Origin: Chitinophagales bacterium | Lineage (GTDB): Bacteria > Bacteroidota > Bacteroidia > Chitinophagales > CAIODY01 | Length of the DNA: 55,132 nt | Direction of reading: 5' to 3' | NCBI GenBank assembly: GCA_026461075.1 | Contig: JAPJNH010000091.1 | Location: 1 to 55,132, forward strand | In this document: positions 42,926 to 52,131 of the stretch, piece by piece | How the letters are laid out: every line of letters begins with the position of its first letter | How positions within the stretch are numbered: position 1 is the stretch's first letter | The notes under the pieces: model-generated | What the model saw: the letters and a program-made list of their open reading frames with translations, nothing else | What the model was told of the DNA's origin: nothing | The model's database searches: none | Translations under genes and position numbers: made by a program

Positions 42926-42989
42926 TAATAAATGTACGCATAACTTGGGTGAATGTTCTAAATAAATTAATAGATATACTAATGCATAA

Positions 42990-43017
42990 AAAAAGCCGAT
43001 TATTAATCGGCTTTTTA
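42990..43017 (-). terminator. Terminator after the 231-residue secreted protein gene
   Basis: GCCGATT (42996-43002) pairs with AATCGGC (43006-43012), with A- and T-runs at either side. Confidence 0.9.
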
Positions 43018-43031
43018 GGGGTTATACTTTC

Positions 43032-43724
43032 TTATTTCTTGCCTGGAGGCGGAATTACGAAGGTTGAATCATTGCGAACGATGTAAGTATATCCTGGCTT
43101 AACTGTTATAACCTGATTACCACGAACAATCTGTGGAATCTTTGGATTACGTACAATATCAGGGCAGCTATTAACTGTTACCGTCTTCGTGTCTTTTCCA
43201 GCCGCAACAGGCTCTTTTTTATCACTGGTCTTAGTATCTGCAGGATTTGCTGTTGTAGTTGAGGAAACAGCTGTTTCAGTAGGTAATTGACCTGTACCTT
43301 TTCCAGTTACTTTTGGCAAGTTTTTCGACTTCCCTTTAGAACCTCTGGTTGCTACATTTTCGCCATCAACGCGAGCTACTTTACCAACCACATAATGGTC
43401 GCACGTATACAATGAACGTACATAGGTTTCGTCATCTTTAGAGAAAGTATATTCTTTTAAAAGACCGTCCACTAAATCGTGAACCACCGCAGGATCGCCT
43501 CCCATACGGCTCAAACTACTAGCAATCATATAGTCGATTTCAAAATCGCCTACGATTTTTTTAGAAGCCTTATAATCTTTTAATGGCGTATAGACTTTTT
43601 CATATTTGTGGTTGTTCCACATATTGATTAAGTCGTTCAGATAATCGTCTTGTGCGAAGGCGCTACTCTGAGTGAGAGCAAAACACATAAAGGTCGCGAT
43701 AAGGACACTCCATATTTTTTTCAT
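43032..43724 (-). CDS. Exported protein of unknown function
   Basis: A 230-residue protein with a signal peptide (VLIATFMCFALTQSSAFAQ). The first half is helical (YLNDLINMWNNHKYEKVYTPLKDY, MIASSLSRMGGDPAVVHDLVDGLLKEY), perhaps TPR-like. The second half is a Thr/Lys/Pro-rich low-complexity region ending in a short beta motif (RGNQVITVKPGYTYIVRNDSTFVIPP). The track's start is 36 bases upstream; I use the ATG at 43724, which gives the MKKIWSV signal and lies after a clean promoter. It separates the holin-like pair from gldJ. Confidence 0.75.
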   Translation of the reverse strand: MKKIWSVLIATFMCFALTQSSAFAQDDYLNDLINMWNNHKYEKVYTPLKDYKASKKIVGDFEIDYMIASSLSRMGGDPAVVHDLVDGLLKEYTFSKDDETYVRSLYTCDHYVVGKVARVDGENVATRGSKGKSKNLPKVTGKGTGQLPTETAVSSTTTANPADTKTSDKKEPVAAGKDTKTVTVNSCPDIVRNPKIPQIVRGNQVITVKPGYTYIVRNDSTFVIPPPGKK

Positions 43725-43745
43725 ATCATATAAGTTTGTCTGCCT

Positions 43746-43776
43746 CAAAGATAAGCGCAAAGTGAGGGGAATACAA
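43746..43776 (-). promoter_or_regulatory. Promoter of the exported-protein gene
   Basis: On the minus strand TTG (43774-43776), 20-base spacer, TATCTTTG (43746-43753), 21 bases before the ATG at 43724. Both parts fit the consensus. Confidence 0.8.
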
Positions 43777-43789
43777 ATTATTCAAAATA

Positions 43790-43819
43790 AAAATGCCCCT
43801 CCAAATGGAAGGGCATTCT
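43790..43819 (-). terminator. Terminator after gldJ
   Basis: AATGCCC and GGGCATT pair, with an imperfect CTCC/GGA upper stem and AAAT loop. It lies 18 bases past the gldJ stop and is partly followed by T-rich bases on the minus strand. Confidence 0.7.
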
Positions 43820-43836
43820 AAATATTTAGTTAAATA

Positions 43837-45381
43837 TTACTTCTTTTTATTGCTTCTGTAGGATTTTCCTGCAGGAGTTTGATCACCAGTTGGAGAACCG
43901 AAATGCGTCATAGCACAACGGAATCCGATGAAGGAAGTTGATTTTTCTTCTGATAAGAAGCGACGATTACCCGGCGCTAAGAAGAAAGGACCGTCATTCC
44001 ATGAACCGCCTTTGAATACGCGTGCATTGTTGTTAATCAACGACTTGTCATTCCAAGGGTCAGTATCACGTGCTTTTGCATCACTCTTGTAGTACATTAC
44101 TTTAGAGAAAGAAGTGGAGTCCATTTCTTCTCCAATAGTGATGTTGTTTGCAGTACGGTAGTTACGACGACCGATTGCTTCTGAATCTTTAATAGAATGA
44201 TAGGTAATATGACCTAAGCTATCTTTTTCTACTGGTTTGAATTCTTCATCCAATGATTTAGTTGAGAATACGTTACCACGGTAAGAGTTCAAATCTGCAA
44301 CATCTAAAGGAGAAAGTGCACGATAAACGTCGGCAGTCCATTCAGCAACGTTACCCGCCATATTGTACAAACCGAAGTCGTTAGGCATATACGCTTTAAC
44401 CGGAGCCGTGAATTCCGCGTTATCGTTCAAACCACCTGCAACACCCATATAGTCACCGACCCCACGCTTGTAGTTCGCTAACATAGCACCATGCCATTCA
44501 GTTCCCATTGCACCTGGATCACGCAAGCTATAGCCATTCCAAGGGTACATTTTACCATGAAGGTTATTTTCTTCACCATTAGCTGGGTTGTTTCCAATTA
44601 ATGAAAGCGCTGCATATTCCCACTCTGCTTCGGTAGGTAAGCGATATTCAGGCAACAACATTCCGTCTTCGATACGAACGCCACGTTGGCCCATTCCGTT
44701 TCCGTTATCAGGATTGAAATCACGCATAGGTGTTTTTACATTGCCTTGGTATTGACCCACTAAATAAGCTTCAGAGTTGAAGTTATCAGCGTCTTTTTGT
44801 TGTGTATTCAAATTCAAGATACCATTGCGAATCAAGATCATCTCATTCACACGGTCAGTACGCCATTTACAGTAATCAACCGCTTGCAACCAAGAAACAC
44901 CTACAACAGGGTATTGGCGATAAGCCGGGTGACGCATATAATTGTCTACGAAAGGTTCGTTATAAGCCATTTTGTTACGCCATACCAAGGTATCAGGCAA
45001 AGCTTTACGGTAAACCTCAGGATAAGTTCCACCATAAGTACGCAAGGTCCAATACAAGTATTCCAAATACATTTCATTCGAAACTTCTGTTTCATCCATG
45101 TAGAAGGAAGAAACCGTTACGCGACGAGGAATATTATTGAATTCGTAAGCAACATCTTGCTCAACAGCACCCATTTTAAAGGAACCTCCTTGAACGAAAA
45201 CCAATCCTGGACCCGTTTCTTGGCCAGGATATGCTTTTGATTCAAAGCCACCCCATTTAGGGTCGTTAATAGCCCAACCAGTTCCGTTTGATACTGGTTT
45301 GTCACCACCACATGAGCTTAGAAGCGCAACAGCAGTGATGCTTGCGAATAGCCAATGGATTTTCATGAACGATTTTTTCAT
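43837..45381 (-). CDS. gldJ: Gliding motility / T9SS lipoprotein GldJ
   Basis: A 514-residue lipoprotein (signal ending VALLSSC, lipid Cys24) with a formylglycine-generating-enzyme/sulfatase-modifying-factor fold. Fold markers are GLVFVQGGSFKMG, DETEVSNEMYLEYLYW, EYRLPTEAEWEYAAL, FGLYNMAGNVAEW and the final NARVFKGGSWNDGPFFLAPGNRR and FIGFRCA. GldJ helps build the T9SS ring and stabilises GldK and other gliding parts. The opening (WAINDPKWGGFESKAYPGQETGPG) and position beside porU and porV fit GldJ better than GldK. ATG 45381 is used rather than the TTG of the track. Confidence 0.88.
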   Translation of the reverse strand: MKKSFMKIHWLFASITAVALLSSCGGDKPVSNGTGWAINDPKWGGFESKAYPGQETGPGLVFVQGGSFKMGAVEQDVAYEFNNIPRRVTVSSFYMDETEVSNEMYLEYLYWTLRTYGGTYPEVYRKALPDTLVWRNKMAYNEPFVDNYMRHPAYRQYPVVGVSWLQAVDYCKWRTDRVNEMILIRNGILNLNTQQKDADNFNSEAYLVGQYQGNVKTPMRDFNPDNGNGMGQRGVRIEDGMLLPEYRLPTEAEWEYAALSLIGNNPANGEENNLHGKMYPWNGYSLRDPGAMGTEWHGAMLANYKRGVGDYMGVAGGLNDNAEFTAPVKAYMPNDFGLYNMAGNVAEWTADVYRALSPLDVADLNSYRGNVFSTKSLDEEFKPVEKDSLGHITYHSIKDSEAIGRRNYRTANNITIGEEMDSTSFSKVMYYKSDAKARDTDPWNDKSLINNNARVFKGGSWNDGPFFLAPGNRRFLSEEKSTSFIGFRCAMTHFGSPTGDQTPAGKSYRSNKKK

Positions 45382-45412
45382 CTTGTTCAACGGTTTATAG
45401 TAAATCTTATGG

Positions 45413-45442
45413 CAAATATAGAATTTTTTGCCTAAAAATCAA
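45413..45442 (-). promoter_or_regulatory. Promoter of gldJ
   Basis: On the minus strand TTG (45440-45442), 19-base spacer, TATATTTG (45413-45420). The -33 part lies just before the stop of the porP-like gene, so gldJ can be transcribed separately from it. Confidence 0.78.
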
Positions 45443-45444
45443 CT

Positions 45445-46476
45445 CTATTTAAAAAAATTAGGGCAACGTAATCTGCTTGGCTGTCCTTTTTCATTGGCAT
45501 AGGGCATAGCTCCCACACTTTTTTTCTTATTCTGCCAGCTATATGCTAAGGACAATTCATGCCCTATACGGGGAGCATTCCATTTTGTTGCGGTCGTCTG
45601 CTCAAAAGAATAATTTATTCGCCAATTGCCATTATTCCAACCCAAGAAAATGTTCCAGCCATCTCCTTGAAACACTGTATTTCTAAGGCTTAAGCCAATA
45701 TTCATCGCGCCAATATCTCCCATAACTCCTAAGGATAATTTTTTCATAGCCCCTTGATTCACAAAGTCGAAAAATGGTGCAATACCCCATTGAGTGGATC
45801 TTAATGACTTTGGCGGATGAATTCGATAGGAACCATGCAGACTCATTAACATAGGGGTAGCCAATTTTTTCTCCCAGCCCCAACCTGTTTGATCTAAATG
45901 TTTTAAACTCACACCCAAAAATCCGTCTTTGTATTCCGCAAGGATACCCGCTCCGATATCCATTTTACCTTGTGATTGTAAATTGCCAATTTGTTCATAA
46001 TCAAGAACAGATCCATTGATTTGACCATTCAATGGGTCGATTTGTTGTAATACGGTCAACTTCGAGAAATCTACGTTAAACGTTTCATAAGCGGCCTCTA
46101 TTCCTCCATGTAAACGAACCTTGTTAGAAATAAGCGTTTGGTAAGCATAGGAAAGCCAAACCCCCTCCTGCTGAAAAATTCTATTGAACTGGTCTTGGTG
46201 CACAACTTGAATTCCTAAGCCACCATGCAGTTTTGGTACGTAGGCGTCAAATGAACTCGCATAAGACACATACGACCCTAAACCTGTATACTGATTGCGG
46301 TAATGTGCGGTCCATTTATTTTGACCATGAATACCTGCCGTAGCACAGTTGAGATATAAAGGAGAACCGAAAAGTTGACTAAATCGCAAATCTTGTCCAT
46401 AAACAGAAGCTGACAAGCAACTGAGAAGTACGCCCACTTTAACAAATAGAAATAATATTTTTGCTGCTCTACACAA
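45445..46476 (-). CDS. PorP/SprF-family protein beside gldJ and porU
   Basis: A 343-residue outer-membrane protein of the PorP/SprF family. It has a signal region (VKVGVLLSCLSASVYGQ), the family opening DLRFSQLFGSPLYLNCATAGIHGQNKWTAHYRNQY, repeated aromatic strands and the C-terminal RCPNFFK. The start is a TTG; a GTG 13 codons later is the alternative but would shorten the signal. It is divergent from porU with 67 bases between starts. In P. gingivalis PorP is a T9SS component, so this copy, being in the T9SS locus, is the better candidate for the core PorP than the one at 9 kb. Confidence 0.87.
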   Translation of the reverse strand: MCRAAKILFLFVKVGVLLSCLSASVYGQDLRFSQLFGSPLYLNCATAGIHGQNKWTAHYRNQYTGLGSYVSYASSFDAYVPKLHGGLGIQVVHQDQFNRIFQQEGVWLSYAYQTLISNKVRLHGGIEAAYETFNVDFSKLTVLQQIDPLNGQINGSVLDYEQIGNLQSQGKMDIGAGILAEYKDGFLGVSLKHLDQTGWGWEKKLATPMLMSLHGSYRIHPPKSLRSTQWGIAPFFDFVNQGAMKKLSLGVMGDIGAMNIGLSLRNTVFQGDGWNIFLGWNNGNWRINYSFEQTTATKWNAPRIGHELSLAYSWQNKKKSVGAMPYANEKGQPSRLRCPNFFK

Positions 46477-46543
46477 TATTTTACCTCACTTTTGCGTTAG
46501 ATTTGAAGTCTGTACAAAAGTATAGATTTATTTGTCGTCCGCT

Positions 46544-49500
46544 ATGTCAAATTTTAAGAGCAAATTTTTACTCTTTTTAAGCATCTGTCTGCTACAAAGC
46601 CTTTTTTCAAAAAAGGTTTTGGCGCAAGCATATTCTATAAATTTGGATTGGGATACGACAGCCCAAGTTTATGTGAAAGCCGATGGCGCAAAAATAGCAT
46701 CCTGGCATTTCAAAGGCGCAGATTGGTCGTCTCAATGGCTGAATGTTCCTGTTTATATTACCAAGATACCATGTAATGCCGCTCAAACGCTAAATTTAAG
46801 CATCAGTAATGCTGTATATGCTCCATTGAAATCGCAAGCACCAAAATGGGTCGCTGAGATGGCTAAAACGCCACTGATTCGTTCTAAAAAACAAGCAGCT
46901 GCAGGAAAGTATTTTGTGGTGGTGGAGGTGTTTCCATTGCGTTACAATGCGAGCACTGGTTTGGTAGAAGGACTGCAATCGTTTACCATTCAAGCAAGTG
47001 CAAAGGCCGATCCTGCTACGCAATTGAAGCAAATGAATTATGCAACTCACTCTGCTTTGTCAAGTGGTGATTGGTATAAAGTATCTGTTAATGTGGAAGG
47101 GGTTTATAAAATCGACAAAACGTTATTGTCCCAAATGGGATTGAATGCCGCGAGCGTCGATCCAAATCGCTTGAATGTTTTTGGTCGAGAGAATGGTATT
47201 GTGGCGGAGGATAATGCAACGCCAAGAACGGATGATTTGACAAATATCCCTTATCAATGGTTTGGCGATGCCGATAATCAATGGGAGGATGGTGAATACG
47301 CCCTTTTTTACACACCAGGAGTAGATAAAATTAAAGTGGAGAATGGGTATTTCACGCATGAAAAAAATATCTATAGCGACAAACTGTACTATTATTTCAA
47401 TTTTTCACAGTCGCAGGCTTCTCGTATCAGTACAAATGTCGCGTTAACGAATCCTTCTTGCAGTACTTCGCACTATATCGCGTTTCAGTATCGCGATAAA
47501 GATGAGAAAAACTTAATAATGAGTGGAAGGCAATGGTTTGAGAAAGATGATTTTGCTTTTACTAAAACGAAGTCATTCAGCTATACCTTTTTCAATAGGG
47601 ATATTACGCAGCCCATTCATTTGAAAATGGCTTCTGCAGGGCGATATACGAATCCTAGTTCTCTCAGCGTTGCCGTAAATGGCACACCGCAATTAATGCA
47701 TAATTATCATGCTACTTACGATGGCTACGAAAATGAGTATGCGCATTATATTGTAAGTGCTGTAAATGCGAATAGCGGCGATCAAAATGTGAAGTTGGAT
47801 TTGGGTTATTCTGAAGCGAATGGAAATGCTTGGTTAGATTTCATTGAAGTACAAGCGAGCTGTGATTTAAAGCAAACTAAAAATTCTTTCGTTTTTTCTA
47901 ATCCTGCTATTTTAAGTCAAGGAGGTATCTGTAACTATACGCTTCTCTGCACAAATGCGAATCAGAAAATTTGGAATGTTTCCAATCCTTTGCAACCAGA
48001 AATTCAATCAGGGAACTTCACGGGGAACAATTTTAGCTTTAATGTCGATAATACGAATTTGTCGCGTTTCATTGTCTTAGATCCTGCGAGCAGTGCCGCT
48101 TTTACGAATCCTACTTTCGAATCAAAAATTTCAAATCAAGATATACATGGATTGGTACAACAGTTTCCTTCCATGCTGATTGTTTGTCCGCCTACATTTA
48201 GTACTGTCGCTAAAAAAATAGAGACGCTTCATGAGGGCTTAGGACAAAAGGTTTTGACTATTAGCACCGATAAAATATATGAAGAGTTTGGTGCGGGCCG
48301 TCCAGATCCGGGAGCCATTCGCGATATGATTCGTTGCTTCTATCAACAGGCGAATGGAGATAATAGTAAGCTGTTAAAATATGTGTTATTGGTCGGGGAT
48401 GGTTCCTTTGATAATCGAAATATTATCAAAGGAAATACTGCTTTTATTCCGACCTATCAGTCGTACAATTCTACAGAGCCCGTATTTAGCTATACTTCCG
48501 ATGATTTTTATGCATTGATGGATGAAGGAGAGGGGGAGTCGATAGAGAATGGCTATCAGTTATTAGATTTATCAGTAGGCCGTTTACCAGTTAAAAATGT
48601 GGACGAGGCTGAGGAGGTTTATAAGAAGCTAGAACATTATATCCACGGTTCTTTGGGTAGTTGGAGAAGTGCGATCACGTTTGTGGCAGATGATGAGAAT
48701 TTGAATTTGCATACGAATCAAAGTGATGGCTATGCGGAGAATATTCGTTTGACGCAGCCGAATTTTAATATTGATAAGATATACTTAGATGCGTATAAAC
48801 AAGAGGTAACTTCCGGAGGCGCGCGCTATCCGGATGCGCATGATGCAATCATTCGTAGATTGGAAAGTGGCACCCTTATCATGAACTATACAGGGCATGG
48901 TGGTGAAAGCGGATGGGCGCATGAACGTGTATTCCAAACAGATGATATCGATGCCTTAGCAAACTATGACAAGCTGTCGATATTTATTACGGCTACTTGT
49001 CAATTTAGTCGCTATGATCGCCCAGATATGGTAACGGCAGGAGAACGTCTGATATTGAATCCGAAGGGTGGCGCAATTGCTTTATTGACGACGGTGCGTT
49101 TGGTGTATTCATCGGATAATCAGGCCATGAATACCGCGGTTTATAAAAATTTCTTCGATAAAAAATCAGATGGCAGTCATTATACCTTCGGAGAAGTAGT
49201 GCAGATGGCCAAGAACGACAATGGAGTTGGCAAGAGTGAGAACAATAGAAAGTTTACTTTACTAGGTGATCCTGCATTGCCATTACCTTTTGCGACCTAT
49301 GAAGTTCGTAATGTCAAATTAAATGGGAAATCAATTACTACTTTTGGTGATACTATACGTGCGCTCGAAAAGATAAATATCGAAGGGGATATTACGGATA
49401 GCAACGGCGTGGTACTAAGTGATTATAATGGTATTTTGTCGCCGACTATTTTTGATAAGGCCATTGCCGTAAGTACCCTTGCCAATGATCCGGCATCGGA

Positions 49501-50392
49501 GTTTCCTGACGGTAGTTATGTACGTAATTTTAACTTGCAGAAGAATTCAATTTATAAAGGTGCTGCCAGTGTGAAAAATGGACATTTTAATTACAGCTTC
49601 ATTGTACCTAAAGATATTAGCTATTATTATGGGCCGGCTAAATGGAGCTCTTATGCGAACAATACGAATGAAGATGCAATTGGTGCTGATTTTAGAATGA
49701 CAGTGGGTGGAATAAACCCGAATCCAGATAGAGATAAAAAAGGCCCGAAGATTAAGGCTTATTTCAACTCAGATAATTTTGCCAAGAATGGAACAACGGA
49801 TGGCAATCCTTTGTTGCTAGTAGAGTTGTTTGACTCGAGTGGTATAAATACTGTGGGTAATGGGATTGGGCATGAACTTACAGCGGTATTAGATGATGAT
49901 TATAGCAATGCTTTTATCTTGAACGATTTCTATCAAGGCGCTTTGGATGATTATCAGAAAGGCAAAATTAGTTATCAGTTGAATGGACTGAAGGAAGGCA
50001 AACATACCTTAAGAGTAAAGGCGTGGGATGTTTATAATAATTCGAGTGAAGTGTTATTACTGTTTGAGGTGAAGAATGGCGTAAGGGTTGCAATGGAAAA
50101 TATTTATAATTATCCGAATCCATTTACTTCGAAGACGCAGTTCTTATTTGACCATAATCAGGCGGAGAGTTATTTGGATGTGCGTATTCAGATATTTACC
50201 GTGAGCGGCAAATGTGTGAAGACGATTCATGAAACGGGAATTGCAAATGGTTATCATTTGGATGGGATAGAGTGGGATGGAACGGACGACTATGGTGATA
50301 AGCTTGGTAGAGGGGTTTACTTCTATAAAGTTATTTTGCGAACTGACAACGGAAACAAGACAAGTGCATTTCAAAAGCTAGTAATTTTGTGA
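46544..50392 (+). CDS. porU: T9SS C-terminal signal peptidase/sortase PorU
   Basis: A 1282-residue surface protease of the gingipain C25 family. PorU cuts the C-terminal sorting domain of T9SS cargo and links the cargo to A-LPS in P. gingivalis. The signal peptide is FLLFLSICLLQSLFSKKVLAQ. The catalytic pair is H785 in NYTGHGGESGWAHE and C819 in FITATCQFSRYDRPD; the metal/oxyanion region GDGSFDNRN precedes them. The C-terminal tail (IYNYPNPFTSKTQFLFDH to TSAFQKLVIL) is a FlgD-like/T9SS-type domain. The track begins at TTG 46532; the ATG at 46544 gives a normal signal. It is followed by porV after 40 bases. Confidence 0.96.
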   Translation: MSNFKSKFLLFLSICLLQSLFSKKVLAQAYSINLDWDTTAQVYVKADGAKIASWHFKGADWSSQWLNVPVYITKIPCNAAQTLNLSISNAVYAPLKSQAPKWVAEMAKTPLIRSKKQAAAGKYFVVVEVFPLRYNASTGLVEGLQSFTIQASAKADPATQLKQMNYATHSALSSGDWYKVSVNVEGVYKIDKTLLSQMGLNAASVDPNRLNVFGRENGIVAEDNATPRTDDLTNIPYQWFGDADNQWEDGEYALFYTPGVDKIKVENGYFTHEKNIYSDKLYYYFNFSQSQASRISTNVALTNPSCSTSHYIAFQYRDKDEKNLIMSGRQWFEKDDFAFTKTKSFSYTFFNRDITQPIHLKMASAGRYTNPSSLSVAVNGTPQLMHNYHATYDGYENEYAHYIVSAVNANSGDQNVKLDLGYSEANGNAWLDFIEVQASCDLKQTKNSFVFSNPAILSQGGICNYTLLCTNANQKIWNVSNPLQPEIQSGNFTGNNFSFNVDNTNLSRFIVLDPASSAAFTNPTFESKISNQDIHGLVQQFPSMLIVCPPTFSTVAKKIETLHEGLGQKVLTISTDKIYEEFGAGRPDPGAIRDMIRCFYQQANGDNSKLLKYVLLVGDGSFDNRNIIKGNTAFIPTYQSYNSTEPVFSYTSDDFYALMDEGEGESIENGYQLLDLSVGRLPVKNVDEAEEVYKKLEHYIHGSLGSWRSAITFVADDENLNLHTNQSDGYAENIRLTQPNFNIDKIYLDAYKQEVTSGGARYPDAHDAIIRRLESGTLIMNYTGHGGESGWAHERVFQTDDIDALANYDKLSIFITATCQFSRYDRPDMVTAGERLILNPKGGAIALLTTVRLVYSSDNQAMNTAVYKNFFDKKSDGSHYTFGEVVQMAKNDNGVGKSENNRKFTLLGDPALPLPFATYEVRNVKLNGKSITTFGDTIRALEKINIEGDITDSNGVVLSDYNGILSPTIFDKAIAVSTLANDPASEFPDGSYVRNFNLQKNSIYKGAASVKNGHFNYSFIVPKDISYYYGPAKWSSYANNTNEDAIGADFRMTVGGINPNPDRDKKGPKIKAYFNSDNFAKNGTTDGNPLLLVELFDSSGINTVGNGIGHELTAVLDDDYSNAFILNDFYQGALDDYQKGKISYQLNGLKEGKHTLRVKAWDVYNNSSEVLLLFEVKNGVRVAMENIYNYPNPFTSKTQFLFDHNQAESYLDVRIQIFTVSGKCVKTIHETGIANGYHLDGIEWDGTDDYGDKLGRGVYFYKVILRTDNGNKTSAFQKLVIL

Positions 50393-50432
50393 TGCGATAA
50401 ATAGGTTTTACATTTACACAATAGAATATACT

Positions 50433-51629
50433 ATGAATAAGCGTTTATTAAAAGGAGCCATGATGGCATTTACAGCGATTGGATGCTGTGTTTTCTCTCA
50501 AAAGGGATTTGCTCAAAATTCAATTTCTAGCACAACAATCAACACCATTAACACGGCAGTACCTTTCTTGCGTATTGCTCCTGATGCACGTTCAGGCGCG
50601 ATGGGAGATGTTGGGATCGCTTTGTCTGAAGATGCAAATGCTACCTATTATAATCCAGCAAAACTTGCATTCGCTCAAAAAAATATGGCCATGGCGGCGA
50701 CCTATACGCCTTGGTTGAAAGCATTAAATATTAATGATATCTACTTGACTTACTTAAGTGGATACAAGAAAGTAGGTAAGAATCAAGCTTTAGGAGCTTC
50801 GTTACGTTACTTCTCTTTAGGAGATATCACCTTTACAAATTATTCAGGGGATGCGATTGGCAATTTCCGCCCACGTGAATTGTCTTTCGACGTTGATTAT
50901 AGCCGTTTATTAAGTAAGCATTTAAGTGTTGGCTTAGCAATGCGTTATATCTACAGTAACCTTGCTGCAGGGCAAACGGTGAATGGCGCGCAAGTTCGTT
51001 CAGCAAATGGTGCTGCGGCTGATTTGAGTTTTTATTATTGGAAAAATGTGAAATTGGGTGATCAAAAAGCAAAATGGTCTTTGGGCTCTTCTGTAACGAA
51101 TATTGGTACTAAAATGACCTATACGCGTTCAGCTGTGAACAGAGACTTTTTGCCTGCGAATTTAGGTTTAGGTACCGCTTTGAAAATGGATATCGACAAG
51201 TATAATACGGTTGAATTTGCTTTTGATATGAATAAATTGTTGGTACCAACGCCGTCAATGTCAGATTCTGTTATTTCTACTCAGTCGGCTTCTCCTATTT
51301 CTGGGGCATTACAATCCTTCTCGGATGCGCCTGGTGGAATGAACGAAGAATTTAGAGAGATTAATTATTCTGCGGGTGTAGAGTACTGGTATAATAACTT
51401 GTTTGCGGTACGTTCTGGTTACTTCTATGAGAATCCTACGAAAGGAAATCGTCAGTACTTAACTTTCGGAATGGGTATTCACTATACGGTATTCAATTTT
51501 AATTTCTCTTATTTAGTAGCGGCTAATAAAGGTGCTGGTCAAACTAGTCCTTTGAATAATACCTTGCGTTTCTCCTTGCTATTCGATTTCAACGCGATGT
51601 CGCCTGACGAAAAACCAGTAAATCCTTAA
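50433..51629 (+). CDS. porV: T9SS outer-membrane shuttle protein PorV (LptO)
   Basis: A 398-residue outer-membrane barrel of the FadL-like PorV family. PorV binds the sorting domain of cargo after it leaves the translocon and hands it to PorU. Visible signs are the signal peptide (AFTAIGCCVFSQKGFAQN), the family opening NTAVPFLRIAPDARSGAMGDVGIALSEDANATYYNPAKLAF and the late AVRSGYFYENPTKGNRQYLTFGMGIHY. It lies directly after porU, as in many Bacteroidetes. A TACATTTA sequence 18 bases before the start may be an extra promoter within the porU end. Confidence 0.96.
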   Translation: MNKRLLKGAMMAFTAIGCCVFSQKGFAQNSISSTTINTINTAVPFLRIAPDARSGAMGDVGIALSEDANATYYNPAKLAFAQKNMAMAATYTPWLKALNINDIYLTYLSGYKKVGKNQALGASLRYFSLGDITFTNYSGDAIGNFRPRELSFDVDYSRLLSKHLSVGLAMRYIYSNLAAGQTVNGAQVRSANGAAADLSFYYWKNVKLGDQKAKWSLGSSVTNIGTKMTYTRSAVNRDFLPANLGLGTALKMDIDKYNTVEFAFDMNKLLVPTPSMSDSVISTQSASPISGALQSFSDAPGGMNEEFREINYSAGVEYWYNNLFAVRSGYFYENPTKGNRQYLTFGMGIHYTVFNFNFSYLVAANKGAGQTSPLNNTLRFSLLFDFNAMSPDEKPVNP

Positions 51630-51638
51630 TTTGAACAA

Positions 51639-52124
51639 ATGGCTAATATGCGTATAGGCTTCGGCTATGATGTACATCAATTGCAGGAGGGAAGAGATTT
51701 ATGGTTAGGTGGTGTTCAGATTCCTGCAGAGAAAGGAGCTCTAGGGCATAGCGATGCCGATGTTATTTTGCATGCATTATGCGATGCTATTTTAGGGGCA
51801 ATGAATGCGGGTGATATAGGTAAACATTTTCCAGATACAGACAAAAGCTTCAAAAATATTGACAGTAAAATTCTATTGCAACGCGTGATAGAAGTGATGA
51901 AGTCGAAAGATTATCATATCGTCAATGTCGATTGTTCTTTGTCTTTGGAAAAGCCCAAAATTGCACCTCATTTAGAGGCGATGCGCGCTGCCATAGCGCC
52001 GATATTAGAAGTGAGTGAGGAAGAGGTTTCCATTAAAGCTACGACAGGAGAGAAAATGGGTTTTGTGGGTCGTCAGGAAGGTCTTTGTGCTTATGCTGTT
52101 GTGTTGTTAGAAAAGAATCATTAA
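51639..52124 (+). CDS. ispF: 2-C-methyl-D-erythritol 2,4-cyclodiphosphate synthase
   Basis: A 161-residue enzyme of the non-mevalonate isoprenoid pathway, which cyclises 4-diphosphocytidyl-methylerythritol 2-phosphate with loss of CMP. Metal ligands are D11 and H13 in GFGYDVHQL, and the third His is in HSDADVILHAL; the NTP-end motif TTGEKMGFVGR is present. The start could also be the internal ATG three codons on. It lies 9 bases after porV and 7 before queE, so it may be cotranscribed with the T9SS genes. Confidence 0.96.
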   Translation: MANMRIGFGYDVHQLQEGRDLWLGGVQIPAEKGALGHSDADVILHALCDAILGAMNAGDIGKHFPDTDKSFKNIDSKILLQRVIEVMKSKDYHIVNVDCSLSLEKPKIAPHLEAMRAAIAPILEVSEEEVSIKATTGEKMGFVGRQEGLCAYAVVLLEKNH

Positions 52125-52131
52125 TTAGAAG

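Noticed and set aside
44797-45240. 147-codon plus-strand ORF within gldJ
   Set aside because: It lies fully antisense to a well-supported gldJ region and its translation has no recognisable domain or promoter.
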